Positions 12,690-22,855 of a stretch of 64,000 nt of DNA are shown one piece after another. This DNA comes from Strongylocentrotus droebachiensis (Eukaryota > Echinodermata > Echinoidea > Camarodonta > Strongylocentrotidae), in NCBI GenBank assembly GCA_035222895.1, contig JAVYIG010006831.1:47165-111164 (forward strand). The letters are read 5' to 3'. A program made the translations under genes and the position numbers. The first letter of the stretch is position 1. Each line of letters opens with the position of its first letter. Below the pieces are notes generated by a model that did no database searches, was not told the DNA's origin, and saw only the letters and a program-made list of their open reading frames with translations.

Positions 12690-13561
12690 ATAATAATAAT
12701 AATACATATGACTCGTGCAGATATATTGATAGTCAAATGCTCAAGGCGCAGCTTGTGCAAAAGAGGAAATACATACATGATACATTTATACAAAGTGCGA
12801 TAGGAAAGGTACAGACATGAAAGGTTATGGTAATGAATTATAAGCTAAATTAAACAGATATTTCTTAAGATTGTTTTTTAATATTTCAGCAGAACTGCTA
12901 TTCTTAATCCATTGAGGGAGAGTATTCCATAATGAAGGTCCAGCATGAGCGAAGGTTCGCTCCCCCCACTTTGATTTAACCCTAGGAGTAACAAGTAAGC
13001 CAGAGTTTTGAGAACGTAGCTGTCTAGAAGGAAAGTAATGCTTAATTAAGCCGATGTTATACTGCGGAGCAGAGCCATGTATACAGTGAAATAATAGCAA
13101 AATAATCTTGAAAACAACACGTTTTTCTACGGGCAACCAATGGAGTGATTTGAGGACTGGTGTAATGTGACTGTACTTGTTGGACAGGGTCACGACACGA
13201 GCAGCAGCATTCTGTAATCTTTGTAATTTTGCGAGTAGGTTGTGAGGCGAACTAAACAAAAGTCCATTACCAAAATCCAAGCGAGAAGAAATTAAAGCAT
13301 GAGTAATTTTCTCAGTGGCACTACGGTTAAGATATTTACGAATAAAACCCAAATTGCGTAACTGATAACGTACTGATTTTGAGACATATTGAATTTGTGT
13401 AGACATTGTCATGTTTGAGTCGAGAAACACACCAAGGTTGCGACATACATTAGATAGGGTAATTTCATGTCCAGCAAGAGTAATTGAAGTGATGGAAATC
13501 TTCTCTAACTGAGTCTTAGAACCATACATTATAAATTCGCATTTGGCGAGATTTAATTTAA
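12690..13561 (-). mobile_element. LINE 1 segment 5 (C-terminus and 3' end)
   Basis: Minus-strand 3' part of a CR1/L2-like LINE. The 250-aa frame carries LNLAKCEFIMYG after the RT palm, then RLQNAAARVVT, ITPVLKSLHWLPVEKR and GPSLWNTLPQWIK, the hallmark C-terminus of this clade. The stop is at about 12,825. A (TAT)n-type tail at about 12,686-12,702 ends the element. The reading frame continues, across the MITE at 13,562-14,093, in segment 4. Confidence 0.9.
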
Positions 13562-14093
13562 AGGTACTATGTCCCATTTGCAGACAAAAAAAATGAAAAA
13601 GTTAAATTCCAACTGCATTTAAAAGATAATACTAATTTAGAACTTCCCTAAAAAAGGTGGTGCTTGAAAATGTCTTCAAGTGGGAAAATAACGACTATTA
13701 GTTGTCAAATCGACTTTAGGGCTATAGAGCCCAAAAGTAATAGTCTTGATTTTCAGACAATTGTACCGAATGGTCATACGTTTTATGCTGCGCAAAGATT
13801 CAATCAGTTTAATCCTGGCCATCACAAGAAATGGGTTATTGATGTAGACAAATGCCCATGTACCCTTTACAACTCTTTTCATGTATGTTATTACCAAAGA
13901 AGAAAAAAAGCCAGTCAGTCACTCAATAGTGTCTGACAGTGAAGCCTAGCAAGTAAACGGGTTTCCTTGCATAATTTGAATATGAGGACACTGCTAACGT
14001 TTAAATTTCACAGATAGGACATACATGACATACTCATAATTCCTGCAAAGTTCTACAGAATTTGAGGTTGGCTGCAAAAGGGACATAGTACCT
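13562..14093. mobile_element. TTAA-flanked MITE, family 1, copy 2
   Basis: A 532-bp insertion in LINE 1, with TTAA at 13,558-13,561 and 14,094-14,097. The ends are AGGTACTATGTCCC and its inverse. The LINE frame reads NWLNSHSLK before it and LNLAKCEF after it, so the empty site is an intact codon series and one TTAA was duplicated. It matches the copy at 5517-6057. Internal open frames (for example 13,664-13,936) are shared by chance of DNA homology and do not resemble a transposase. Confidence 0.85.
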
Positions 14094-14097
14094 TTAA

Positions 14098-15228
14098 GTG
14101 AATGTGAGTTTAACCAATTATGAACATCTTGTACACAAATCTCAATGTTATGGATAGCGCTGGCTGCATTGCTCCGATTGGGTTTGAAAGAAGTATATAT
14201 TTGAATATCATCAGCATAAACATGATAAGAGAGAGAATGGTGATGAAAAATATTCTTCAAACCCGTTAAATATAACGAAAACAGCGTGGGCCCGCCCACA
14301 GAGCCTTGCGGAACTCCGCATGTAAGTGGTACGAAATCTGAAAGGCAGCCGTTTATCAAGACAGCTTGAGAATGGCATGACAGGTATGATTTAAACCATT
14401 CCAGGGCTTGACCTTTAATACCGAGTGACATGAGGGTATTCACCAGAACAGTGTGGTTAACAGTGTCAAAGGCGGAAGACAAATCAAGGAGTACCATAGC
14501 AGTTACTTTTCCGCCATCCATCTCCTGGAGTATAAAGTTGGATACATTAACAAGAAGGGTTTCTACACTGTGATGGGGACGGTAGGCAGATTGAAATGGG
14601 TCAAGGAGGTCATTATCGAGACAGTAATCATTTAATCTAGAGAACACCACCCTCTCAAGTATTTTAAACAAAAACGGGAGATTAGAAACTGGACGGTAAT
14701 TACTTAGTAATTCAGAGTCAAGATTGGGTTTCTTCAGTAAAGGAAGAATGTGTGCCGTTTTAAGGACAGAAGGTACGCATGCCTGAACGATACTTAAGTT
14801 GACAATCTGTGAGATAACAGAGGCAAATGAAGAGGAGCAATCCTTAATGAGAACAGTATAGATAGGGTCTAGTTTACATGACTTAGCTGACAATCTATGA
14901 AGCAGTGATTGTATCTCATCGGAGGTGGTAGGTTGAATCGTCTCGAGGGATGCTGACGTGACAGGATCAGGTGGAGTTAAGCCAGGAGTGAGACTGTCCT
15001 GAATCTTCTGAACCTTGGAGCGGCAGAACTGAATAAATCTTTGGGCCAGTTCTTTACTATCAGCATGTCTTGGAAGTGGAGAGTTCTGTTTCCGATTCAG
15101 GAGACGATTGGCCGTAGAGAAGAGTTTCGATTAGCCCGACAAAGAACGAACGTGTGGCTCGTTCGACGAGAGAGTTCGTGAAATCTCGTTGCGCACGGAA
15201 CATCTCTTTGTCAATGTGAAGCTTGCCG
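14098..15228 (-). mobile_element. LINE 1 segment 4 (reverse transcriptase)
   Basis: The RT domain of LINE 1: LDPIYTVLIK, SNYRPVSNLPFL, FQSAYRPHHSVETLL, LLDLSSAFDTVNH (first catalytic Asp), CGVPQGSVGGPTLFSLY, and the catalytic YADDIQIY. The upstream N-terminal extension is open to about 15,127 with SKLFSTANRLLN and then changes frame (GKLHIDKEMFRAQRD reads in another frame), so the copy is damaged there. The 5' side abuts the GC-rich TTAA element at 15,229. Confidence 0.9.
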
Positions 15229-15232
15229 TTAA

Positions 15233-15927
15233 GGCCCGGTCACACAGGGAGGACGCATGGGGAACGCACGGCCAGCGCATGGGAAATTTGCACTTTTGGC
15301 CAGTGCGTTGTCGTGCGCCCAACTTTTGACACCAAATGCATAGCGTGTTGCTAGCGCGCTGGACGCATACAGGGCGCACACAGGGCGCACACAGGGCGCA
15401 CACAGGGCGCACACAGAGCGCACATGATAACAACTTCCACGAATGCACAGCGTGTTGCTAGCGCGCTGGACGAATGGTCCACGCATGCACCGCGTTCTAC
15501 GACGCACGGCCAGCGCATTGGAAATCGGAAAAGAACGTGTGCCTAACTTTTGTCATAATTTTGGAAAAGCTAGCGAGCTGACACAAAATGCACGGCGTGT
15601 AGCTAGCGCGCTGTGCGTATACAGGACGTGTGCTCCACGCATGTCTGGCGCTGGTCTAGCGCGCTCCACGCATGTCTGGCGTGCCTTTGGCGTGTATATT
15701 CATGCGTCGAGCTCGGCGCACGTTTTTGAGCATGCTCAAAAAATCCCGACGCACACAGCGAATGACGACGCATGCATAGCGCTGGTCCAGCGTTGGTCCA
15801 GCGCGCTCGACGAACGAGTAACGAATGATGACGCACGCCTAGCGAACGACAACGCACTGGCCCAAATTGCAAATTTCCAATGCGCTGGCCGTGCGTTCCC
15901 CATGCGTCCTCCCTGTGTGACCGGGCC
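15233..15927. mobile_element. GC-rich TTAA fold-back element, copy 1
   Basis: A 695-bp element with TTAA at 15,229-15,232 and 15,928-15,931. The ends are GGCCCGGTCACACAGGGAGG and its inverse, and the arms pair over more than 70 bp (GGACGCATGGGGAACGCACG and beyond). The interior has an 11-bp tandem repeat ACAGGGCGCAC (about 15,369-15,420) and many TAGCGCGCT and ACGCA words. It is a non-autonomous, Kolobok/piggyBac-type element by target and ends. It sits inside LINE 1. Confidence 0.75.
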
Positions 15928-15931
15928 TTAA

Positions 15932-16227
15932 GATCGCCATCTCCGCTCAAGCTGCCTACGTTTACGTTTCTCAGCAGTAATCTCGCCGTTGTACCGGGGA
16001 TTGTCCTGACGGTCTTGGCAGGAGCGTGAATATCAAGGAGCGAAGAAAGAATGGTGTTGTAGCGACTAGTAGCTGTGTTGACACCTTGCGGATATTGACA
16101 GGAGCGTGAATATCAAGGAGCGAAGAAAGAATGGTGTTGTAGCGACTAGTAGCTGTGTTGACACTCTCTGACGTTCAGGGCATAATGTCGCTCTCGGCAA
16201 CATCCTTTGCGAAGGCTATCCTGTTTA
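15932..16227 (-). mobile_element. LINE 1 segment 3 with 80-bp tandem duplication
   Basis: The minus-strand linker between endonuclease and RT: INRIAFAKDVAESDIMP, then SVNTATSRYNTILSSLLDIHAP, then DNPRYNGEITAEKRKRRQLE. An 80-bp direct duplication (16,021-16,100 and 16,101-about 16,165) breaks the frame. The right edge is the A of the A|T Helitron target at 16,227. Confidence 0.85.
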
Positions 16228-17102
16228 TCACTATAAGTAATACGCTAAGGCTCCGCGGGGGGCGCGACGTCTCCGCCGGCCTTTGTATTCTATTGTTTTT
16301 TAATGAGATCGCCGACCCAAGTTGGTGCAGCTATCTCCTCCTGAACCCTCCCCTCGGGGTACCCGTGCCCGGTGCCGTCGTCCGCGGGAGAGTCTACTCT
16401 AGCGAATTGGCTATACTCCGCCCGAGGTCCTCCTCCGTGTCGACGTCCAGGGCGAAAACAGACGCGACATGCATAATGCATGATATGCGTGACGACAGAG
16501 CACTGTTAAAACAAGTATTAAAAAACTGCGGGTTAAAAAATTGTTGATTAAAAAACGCTCAACGTTGGTTAAAAATGTAGTGTTGATTAAAATTTACTTT
16601 TAATCTTGCGTTGGTTAAAAACAGTGTTGATCAAAATTATTCCTTTTAACCTATGTTGGTTAAGTCTAAGTCGTTTGCAAAAATTGTAACCCAGCATGGA
16701 TTAAAAACAAAATTCCGACAGTAATGAAAGCCCCCTTCCGGTTAAAGTTTAATCAATGTTGATTAAAGTACTGGTCACGTGACCCAACGGAACGATATCG
16801 AAGCGCGTAGCTAGCGATCGCTCGACATACAAATAAAGTACATGCAAAGTACACGCAGTTTACGCGTGCGACAAAATTAACAATGGAGGTTGTCGCGAGG
16901 ACCTGAGAAATGGGGGTTTGGACGGTCTTATCTCCGTGTTTTCAGGTAAGAAATTATTTTAATATTATCATCATCAATTCTAAGATTGTAAGGAAGAAGT
17001 GAAATAAGGTTCTTGCTCAAATCAAAAACGATTTGTGTCCCCTAGGCTGTACGTAGCTCAACCAACAAGTAGCATTTTTCTTGCACCGTGCACCTGGCTA
17101 AA

Positions 17103-17848
17103 GGCCCGGTCACACAGGAAGGACGCATGGGGAACGCACGGCCAGCGCATGAAAAATTTGCAATTTTGGCCAGTGCGTTGTCGTGCGCCCAACTTTTGTC
17201 GAAGATACAGCTAGCTGACACCAAATGTATAGCGTGTTGCTAGCGCGCTGGACGCATACAGGGCGCTCACAGGGCGCACACAGGGCGCACACAGGGCGCA
17301 CACAGAGCGCACATGATAACAACTTCCACGAATGCACAGCGTGTTGCTAGCGCGCTGGACGAATGGTCCACGCATGCACCGCGTTCTACGACGCACGGCC
17401 AGCGCATTGGAAATCGGAAAAGGCCGTGTGCCTAACTTTTGTCATAATTTTGGAAAAGCTACCGAGCTGACACAAAATGCACGGCGTGTAGCTAGCGCGC
17501 TGTGCGTATACAGGGCGTGTGCTCCGCGCATGTCTGGCGCTGGTCTAGCGCGCTCCACGCATGCCTGGCGCTGGTCTAGCGCGCTCCGGCGCATGTCTGG
17601 CGTGCCTTTGGCGTGTATATTCATGCGTCGAGCTCGGCGCACGTTTTTGAGCATGCTCAAAAAATCCCGACGCACACAGCGAATGTCGACGCATGCATAG
17701 CGCTGGTCCAGCGTTGGTCTAGCGCGCTCGACGAACGAGTAACGAGTGATGACGCACGCCTAGCGAACGACAACGCACTGGCCCAAATTGCAAATTTCCA
17801 ATGCGCTGGCCGTGCGTTCCCCATGCGTCCTCCCTGTGTGACCGGGCC
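17103..17848. mobile_element. GC-rich TTAA fold-back element, copy 2
   Basis: Second copy of the 15,233-15,927 element, 746 bp, highly similar throughout. The right flank is TTAA (17,849-17,852); the left flank is TAAA, a decayed site. Compared with copy 1 it has an extra CGCTGGTCTAGCGCGCTCC unit around 17,560-17,590 and a GATACAGCTAGCTGACA insertion near 17,203. Confidence 0.75.
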
Positions 17849-17945
17849 TTAACGTAAGCACACACACACACTCATCAGTCTGCAAGAATCTTCAACCGTG
17901 AAGGATGCAGACCCAATTAAAGAAGGAGAAGTGTAGGCCTATTAC

Positions 17946-18090
17946 GGATCACCTACCCAAATTGCATGCATGAATAATAATCTTATTTTTTAAATCTAAT
18001 TGTATCTAATTGTTTGAAACAATTAAATATAAAATAAGATGTCATCATGAAGTGAAACGTCTTCATGCATGCAATTTGGGTAGGTCATCC
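17946..18090. repeat. Hairpin at the centre of the fold-back element
   Basis: Inverted arms ACCTACCCAAATTGCATGCA and its complement enclose an AT-rich loop. It may be the true turn-around of the large fold-back element or a small separate MITE. Confidence 0.6.
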
Positions 18091-18673
18091 GTTGCACTTA
18101 CTGGCTGAGGCTGAGCTACAACCTACGGGCCGGGACACAAAGCGTTTTTAATTTGAGCAAGAACCTTATTTCACTTCTTCCTTCCAATCTTAGCATTGAT
18201 GATAATCATATTAAACCATTTCTTATCTGCAAACACGAGGATAAGACCTCCAAACCCCCGTAAGTTTAACCAACAGTGGTTATAACTGTAACCAACAACC
18301 CACTAAAGTTTAACCAACATCGTGTGAATCAAAAAATAATTAACCTACAATGGTTACAATTTTAACCAACGACCCATGTAAGTTTAACCAACAACATGTG
18401 AATCAGCCCCGAACAAAGCATAAATAACCAACAAAAGATTAAAGTTTTAATCAACAAATGGTTAAAGTTTAATCAACACCATTTTAACCAACATTGAGCA
18501 ATTTTTTTTAACCAATAATTGATTAAATTTTTTAATCAACCACAGGTTAAAGTTTTAATCAACAGGCTGTTGGTTAAAGTTTAACCAACGATTGTGTGAT
18601 TCACCTGGTAATCCGTGGTTGATTAAAATTTTAACCAACTTGATTAAAAATTGTAATACTTGTTCTAACAGTG

Positions 18674-19250
18674 AGATACCTCATGGATATTCAACATAAC
18701 ATCCGTAGACACACGACCGATGACTATCCACTCACATTAAGTTGCGTATTAAATGCACGCTGAATGGGTACGACTTACCCCGTGTTAGGTATCTTCCTAT
18801 ATGATATTCTCTATATATAGACTGCATGCCGCCGCGCCGTCGATCACATTCATTTCTTTGCAGTTCTCAAAGAGACACACAACAGCTGACCAACAACTCA
18901 CATTATGTTGCGTATTAAATGCTCTATGCAAAGGGCGGGATCACCGAGAGTAAAGCGTCTTGCCATAGGGTGTGCTTTGTACTAGCTGCGCTGCACGAGC
19001 CAGAGCTGATACACGGGGCTAATTCCCGTCGACGTCCAAACTTAGAGACCTATTTCCATCATGATTGCCGCGATTTTTATATAGTTTTCGTGAATGGAGG
19101 TATGAAATCAAAGCTTATTTTGTGATTACTACGGCCATGTATACTGAACTTTGATTATCATTTTCTAAAGGAAAGTTTTCACAAGAAAACCATTGGACTG
19201 ACAGTTGCAGTCGCAAGCTGCCTTCAATCAACACGCAGTGCAGTGTGTGT
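18674..19250. other. Helitron interior, direct repeats
   Basis: The word GTTGCGTATTAAATGC occurs at about 18,742 and 18,905, and ATTGCCGCGATTT occurs at about 19,063 and 19,397, so this part of the Helitron contains diverged direct repeats. No gene was recognised. Confidence 0.5.
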
Positions 19251-19355
19251 GAGTTGAGATGAGCTTGCAGGAAGCTCCAACACCGGGACCGCGCCCCGCA
19301 GGCGTCCGACGCCTGCGGCGCCGGTGTTGAGCTTCCTGCAAGCTCATCTCAACTC
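19251..19355. repeat. Near-perfect 105-bp palindrome
   Basis: Arms GAGTTGAGATGAGCTTGCAG and its complement, continuing through GAAGCTCCAACACCGG, enclose a GC-rich centre with a second small palindrome GCAGGCGTCCGACGCCTGC. It may be a cruciform-forming MITE. It is not followed by a T-run, so it is not a terminator. Confidence 0.7.
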
Positions 19356-19739
19356 ATTTGACACTTTGAAATTGTTATCTGTTGGTTTGCATCATTATTG
19401 CCGCGATTTCAATATAGTTTCGTGAATAGATTTACGAAACCTGAGCTTAGAATTAGTAAAAAATATTACTAATGTCTACGTTTTTAAACGACTGTCTGAT
19501 TTTCTTGTGAAAATTTTACTTTGAAAAATGATTATCGCAATTCATGGTCGGAAATAATCACAATCTAGGTTCATTATGTTACAGTTCTTGCATCAAATCA
19601 ATGCATGAAAACTTAGTTATTGAACTAGAAAAATGTTTTTTTTTTTTAAATAGGCAATTATGAAGTAGGAAGCCTGAAACCTTAGCCTACTAAACAAATC
19701 TCAACAAAGTGTAGGCCTATCCTTTTATGAATTAATGGA

Positions 19740-19890
19740 AAAGTAGCCCCAAAAAAAGAGCCCCCGAAAGTTGAAAAAGTAGCCCCTGAAAATTTCCCCA
19801 AAATTTGAAATGGAGCCTCCGAAATGAAAAACTTAATTTTTTGCCTGCGCCCCCCTCTAGAATCCCTCGGATTTCCGCGGGTCCTGAGTT
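19740..19890 (+). mobile_element. Second, damaged Helitron 3' end
   Basis: The block CCCCCCTCTAGAATCCC..CGGATTTCCGCGGGTCC at about 19,850-19,886 is nearly the same as the true end at 20,806-20,840, but its hairpin has a mismatch (CCCTCGG against CCGCGGG) and no CTRR follows at the right place. It looks like a bypassed or superseded end. Confidence 0.55.
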
Positions 19891-19894
19891 GAGT

Positions 19895-20040
19895 GTATAT
19901 ATAATATAGGGGTGGGGTCCACGGGTTTCAAGGGGCCATAAACCCCTGAAAGCTTGGGGGGTTTGGGCGTTTAATTAGGGTCAGATGAGCATATATTTAA
20001 TACTTTATTTGTGACACTTGCGAGTCACTAATTGGCGTGG
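19895..20040 (-). repeat. Dispersed 'GGGGGCTC' repeat, reverse copy
   Basis: On the minus strand it shows ATGCTCATCTGACCCTAATT followed by C-rich sequence, as in the repeats at 11,890 and 26,800. It is partial. Confidence 0.45.
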
Positions 20041-20305
20041 GGTCAATACGTAGAGTTGCGTAGTGTTGCGTACCAACTACGCTGGCCTACGTTACTATAT
20101 GCTGATGGACGGAAAGGGGTACGCAAGATGAACGAAAACAATTCAACATGTTTAATTTTTTTCGCGTGCTTTCGACGTAGAAATTTGACGCAGAAAGTAC
20201 GCCTTTTTACGCAACACTACGCTACATGCCTACGCAACAGTACGCTACCCTACGCCAGATCGACAAAGCAGTTAAAGCTTTCCACACTACGGAACTCTAC
20301 GCAGT
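20040..20305. repeat. Fold-back block of repeated TACGC words
   Basis: The left part has ACGTAGAGTTGCGTAGTGTTGCGTA. The right part has its complement, scattered as TACGCAACACTACGCTACA and GGAACTCTACGCAG. These are inverted arms built of a short recurrent word, comparable with the other fold-back elements here. The 97-aa open frame over it is an artefact of the word TACGC. Confidence 0.55.
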
Positions 20306-20339
20306 TCCAGTGGCTTAAAGAATAACTACCGGTACAGTT

Positions 20340-20760
20340 GGATCGTTTTTTTATTTGTTTATATAAGGCCAAATTTAAAAAAAAACATGTTTTTTCGAAA
20401 AATGGGAAGGAGGAGGCCCTTTTTTTTTCTTTCAAAATGGCCGCTCGGTACATTTTCCCTGACATTCGGGCTATTTTTCAAAATGGCGGCCGACAATTTT
20501 TTTTTTTTTTTTTTTTAAATCAGAAATACATTTTAGCAGTGCTTTTCATGTTTTTTTTCTTCAAAAAAAAAAAAAAAAAAAAAAAAATAGGAGGCGGCCC
20601 CCAAATAGGAAGCAGGCGGGGACGCTGTTTTTTTTTTCTTAAAAAAAAAAAAATCAAAAAAAATTCAAAAAAAAAAAAATAGGAGGCGGCCCCCAAAAAG
20701 TAAGCGGGCGGGGACGCAAAACATTTTTTTAATGGCCTGAATGGCAAATAAAGTTCTTTG
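20340..20760. repeat. Poly-T / poly-A block of the Helitron tail
   Basis: Long A and T runs alternate with two copies of a GGAGGCGGCCCCCAAA..GGCGGGGACGC block (about 20,589 and 20,683). It is low complexity, so open frames in it (poly-Phe or poly-Lys) are not genes. Confidence 0.7.
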
Positions 20761-20846
20761 TGGTTTTAATTTAGACAGTCTCTATATATCTATTTACACC
20801 CCCCGCCCCCCTCTAGAATCCCGCGGATTTCCGCGGGTCCAGCTAG

Positions 20847-21125
20847 TGTCTTTAATATTACGGGAAGCAAATGTTCTGTCGCTGCGTGCAGGCTTAGTGA
20901 AGCGAAGTACACAAGTGATAGCAGCACGATCTGATATACATTGAAGGATACTTGGCTTCGAAATTGACAAATTGTCTGAATTGCGCACCAGAACGACGTC
21001 CAGAATGTGACCTTTGTCGTGAGTCGGAGATGTAACCAGTTGGGATAGGCCATGACTGTTAATAAGGTCCACAAACCTGAGTGTATGCTGTGATAAAGTG
21101 TTATCTAGAGCAGAGCAAAGTTGAA
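20847..21125 (-). mobile_element. LINE 1 segment 2 (endonuclease, C-terminal part)
   Basis: Minus-strand frame QLCSALDNTL..LRFVDLINSHGLSQLVTSPTH..GHILDVVLVRNSDN, the conserved C-terminal half of the LINE AP-endonuclease (PTH and GHxLD blocks). It ends RNIKD exactly at the Helitron target. The 5' neighbour, segment 1, is displaced to 25,410 by LINE 2. Confidence 0.9.
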
Positions 21126-22378
21126 TAGGATAGTGAAACATGCCAGCAGAGTAATTGGGGTCTCTGTGAAAGAGCTGGAAGATGTTGCAAAAAGGGCATT
21201 ATTGGCTAAGCTGCAAGTGATTGTGAAGGATTCAAATCACCCTCTGCATAATGAAGTGGTTTTCAATAGATCAGGAAGAATTAGGTTACCTAGAATTAGA
21301 ACTGATAGGTTCGGCAGGTCCTTTCTCCCAAATGCAATGAAAGTGTTTAACAACAATTTTTGTAGATAATGACCCTGTACACCCCCAAGTACGATCCCCT
21401 ACCCTCTCATTCTATCTCTCTCTCTCTCTCTCCTCTGCCTTCTTCTGCTCTCTCTCTCTCTCTCTCTATCCTACATATCTCTCTCTCTCTCTCTCTTTCT
21501 GTCTGTCGCTCTCTCTCTCTCTTCATATCCTGGAAGTACAGGGGGTGAAGTTTCGGCTTGTATAAGGTCAAGGGGGGGGGGGGGGTCCTCCCTGCTGTTA
21601 TGGTTGGGTGGTTGGTAGTTTGTAAGTGACATGTGGACTCATCAATTCAATTTAATTCAACAATATTTTCAATATCTCACACTTCACTTCACTTTTCCTC
21701 CTTTTCCTTTCTTTCCTCTCTTTCCTTTTCTTTCTTCTTCTTTCTTCTTCTTTCCTTCTTGTCTCTCTTCTAGCCTCTTCTATCTGGCATCAATTTTCTT
21801 CTTTCAACTGTACAGTGTATCTACCATCTATATGTACTGTACATGTACTAGCATACAGTTGTATTTGTACTTCTTGGCATGCATAGCAGTGTTTCATAAA
21901 TGTAACAGTACTAAGCACAGGTGCAATATAAATAATGTCTATTACAAGGCAATGTTTTGAATGAAATTGTATATGCATCATCTCACACTGAACTGTTCCT
22001 CTCTTCCACTCTCTCTCTCTCTCTTTCCCTTTCCCTTTCCCTTTCTCCCTTTCTCTCTCCCTTTCTCTCTCTCGTTTTCTCTCTTGTCTTTCCTCTTTGC
22101 CATCCAGTATGATGTACTTTTAGTTTATGTCTGATACCCAAAATAAACAGTTTTTATCTGGAATTTTTAACAATTGATGAATAATTGATTTTAGATCTTT
22201 GCTGTAACTTGTTCTATTTATATGTTATATGACATTGATTGTTGTCATGTACATTTTCTGCTATTTATTTAAGTTAGTATTGTCTGTTGGGAGCCAGGGG
22301 AGTACAATAATCAAATAACTCCCCTGGCTCTCAACAGAGAGGTTAAATTATATTGCATTGTTATGTTATTTATGTTAT
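21122..22378 (+). mobile_element. LINE 2, 5'-truncated, C-terminus and 3' UTR
   Basis: Plus-strand C-terminal tail of another LINE: NRIVKHASRVIGV, DSNHPLHNEVV, SGRIRLPRIRTDRFGRSFLPNAMKVFNN, stop at 21,369. A long 3' UTR follows with CT-rich microsatellites (21,410-21,530; 22,010-22,090) and a GGGAGCCAGGGGAGT hairpin (22,286-22,337). It inserted into LINE 1 between the GDLNIHL and QLCSALD codons. A few LINE 1 codons are missing at the site and no clear target duplication is left. Its 3' tail resumes at 25,278 after the Penelope-like element. Confidence 0.8.
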
Positions 22379-22407
22379 GCTAAATATATTACTCATTGCG
22401 GATATAG

Positions 22408-22855
22408 TATCGAAAATAATATCGCTAGTGATATTCGTTTGTCTCGCAATGTGGTCAATAAGGAATCTAAAAGATCACGACGTTTCGTATGCTACTGCAA
22501 TACTTCGTCAGGTTATAAAAACTGTTGTAAGCAAGGGTCTTTTATACTTTACGGGAGGACCGTAAAGCGGTCTAAAATTCGATCGATAATTGGAACAATA
22601 ACGCCCAATGCCTATTGGTCGACGCACACGGTGATCGACCAATCACCAAGGCCGCTGGTTCGGCTGATGCACCAGGCCTATTGGCCGACGCATACGGTAC
22701 TCGACCAATCATCGGGCCGCTGGCTCGGGCCGTCTGCTGAATGGAATCGACCGTTGTTGGCTGGCAGGACGGCGAGTGTCATGGCGGCGTATCGTCCGCA
22801 TCCAAAATTCGGGGATATCGATCCCGTTGTCTCTGTTGAAATTATTAGGATTGAG
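22408..22855 (-). repeat. Inverted terminal arm (pLTR-type), left
   Basis: About 448 bp, the reverse complement of 24,827-25,276 with very few differences. It starts TATCGAAAATAATATCGC. It contains, on the minus strand, a TATAAAAG box (22,539-22,546) and the hammerhead-like block (about 22,475-22,515). Confidence 0.85.

Larger units (their letters stand above)
16501..18673. mobile_element. Fold-back element with CACTG ends, nested
   Basis: The ends are CACTGTTAAAACAAGTATTA and, inverted, CACTGTTAGAACAAGTATTA. Both subterminal zones are arrays of GTTGATTAAA/GGTTAAAG-type words in opposite orientation. The arms also match further in: GAAGTGAAATAAGGTTCTTG near 17,000 and its inverse near 18,150-18,175. 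A short hairpin (17,946-18,090) lies toward the centre. No protein is coded. The CACTG termini recall CMC/EnSpm elements, but flanks GAG and AGA do not give a clean target duplication. It lies inside the Helitron and itself contains 17,103-17,848. Confidence 0.65.
16228..20846 (+). mobile_element. Helitron-like element inserted between A and T
   Basis: The 5' end is TCACTATAAG at 16,228, preceded by host A. The 3' end is a 7-bp hairpin (CCCGCGG, loop ATTT, CCGCGGG) followed a few bases on by CTAG at 20,843-20,846, then host T. Removing 16,228-20,846 joins LINE 1 precisely: its minus-strand protein reads RNIKD then INRIAFAKD across the empty site, with no target duplication. These are the defining Helitron features (5' TC, 3' hairpin plus CTAG, A|T target). 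No Rep-helicase gene was seen, so this is a non-autonomous copy. It carries a fold-back element, hairpins and homopolymer-rich DNA. Confidence 0.8.

Noticed and set aside
13664-13936. 90-aa frame as a small gene
   Set aside because: It lies wholly inside a MITE that interrupts a LINE; its relative at 5673-5882 is only DNA homology.
15131-17852. Several open frames of 60-162 aa on both strands, rich in Cys, Arg and Ala
   Set aside because: They lie on the two GC-rich fold-back elements; openness comes from GC content and repeated ACGCA/GCGCGCT words, and both strands are open at once.
19251-19355. Transcription terminator hairpin
   Set aside because: No bacterial context and no T-run after the stem.
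20338-20747. Open frames with poly-Phe and poly-Lys
   Set aside because: Encoded by homopolymer tracts in the Helitron tail; no domain.
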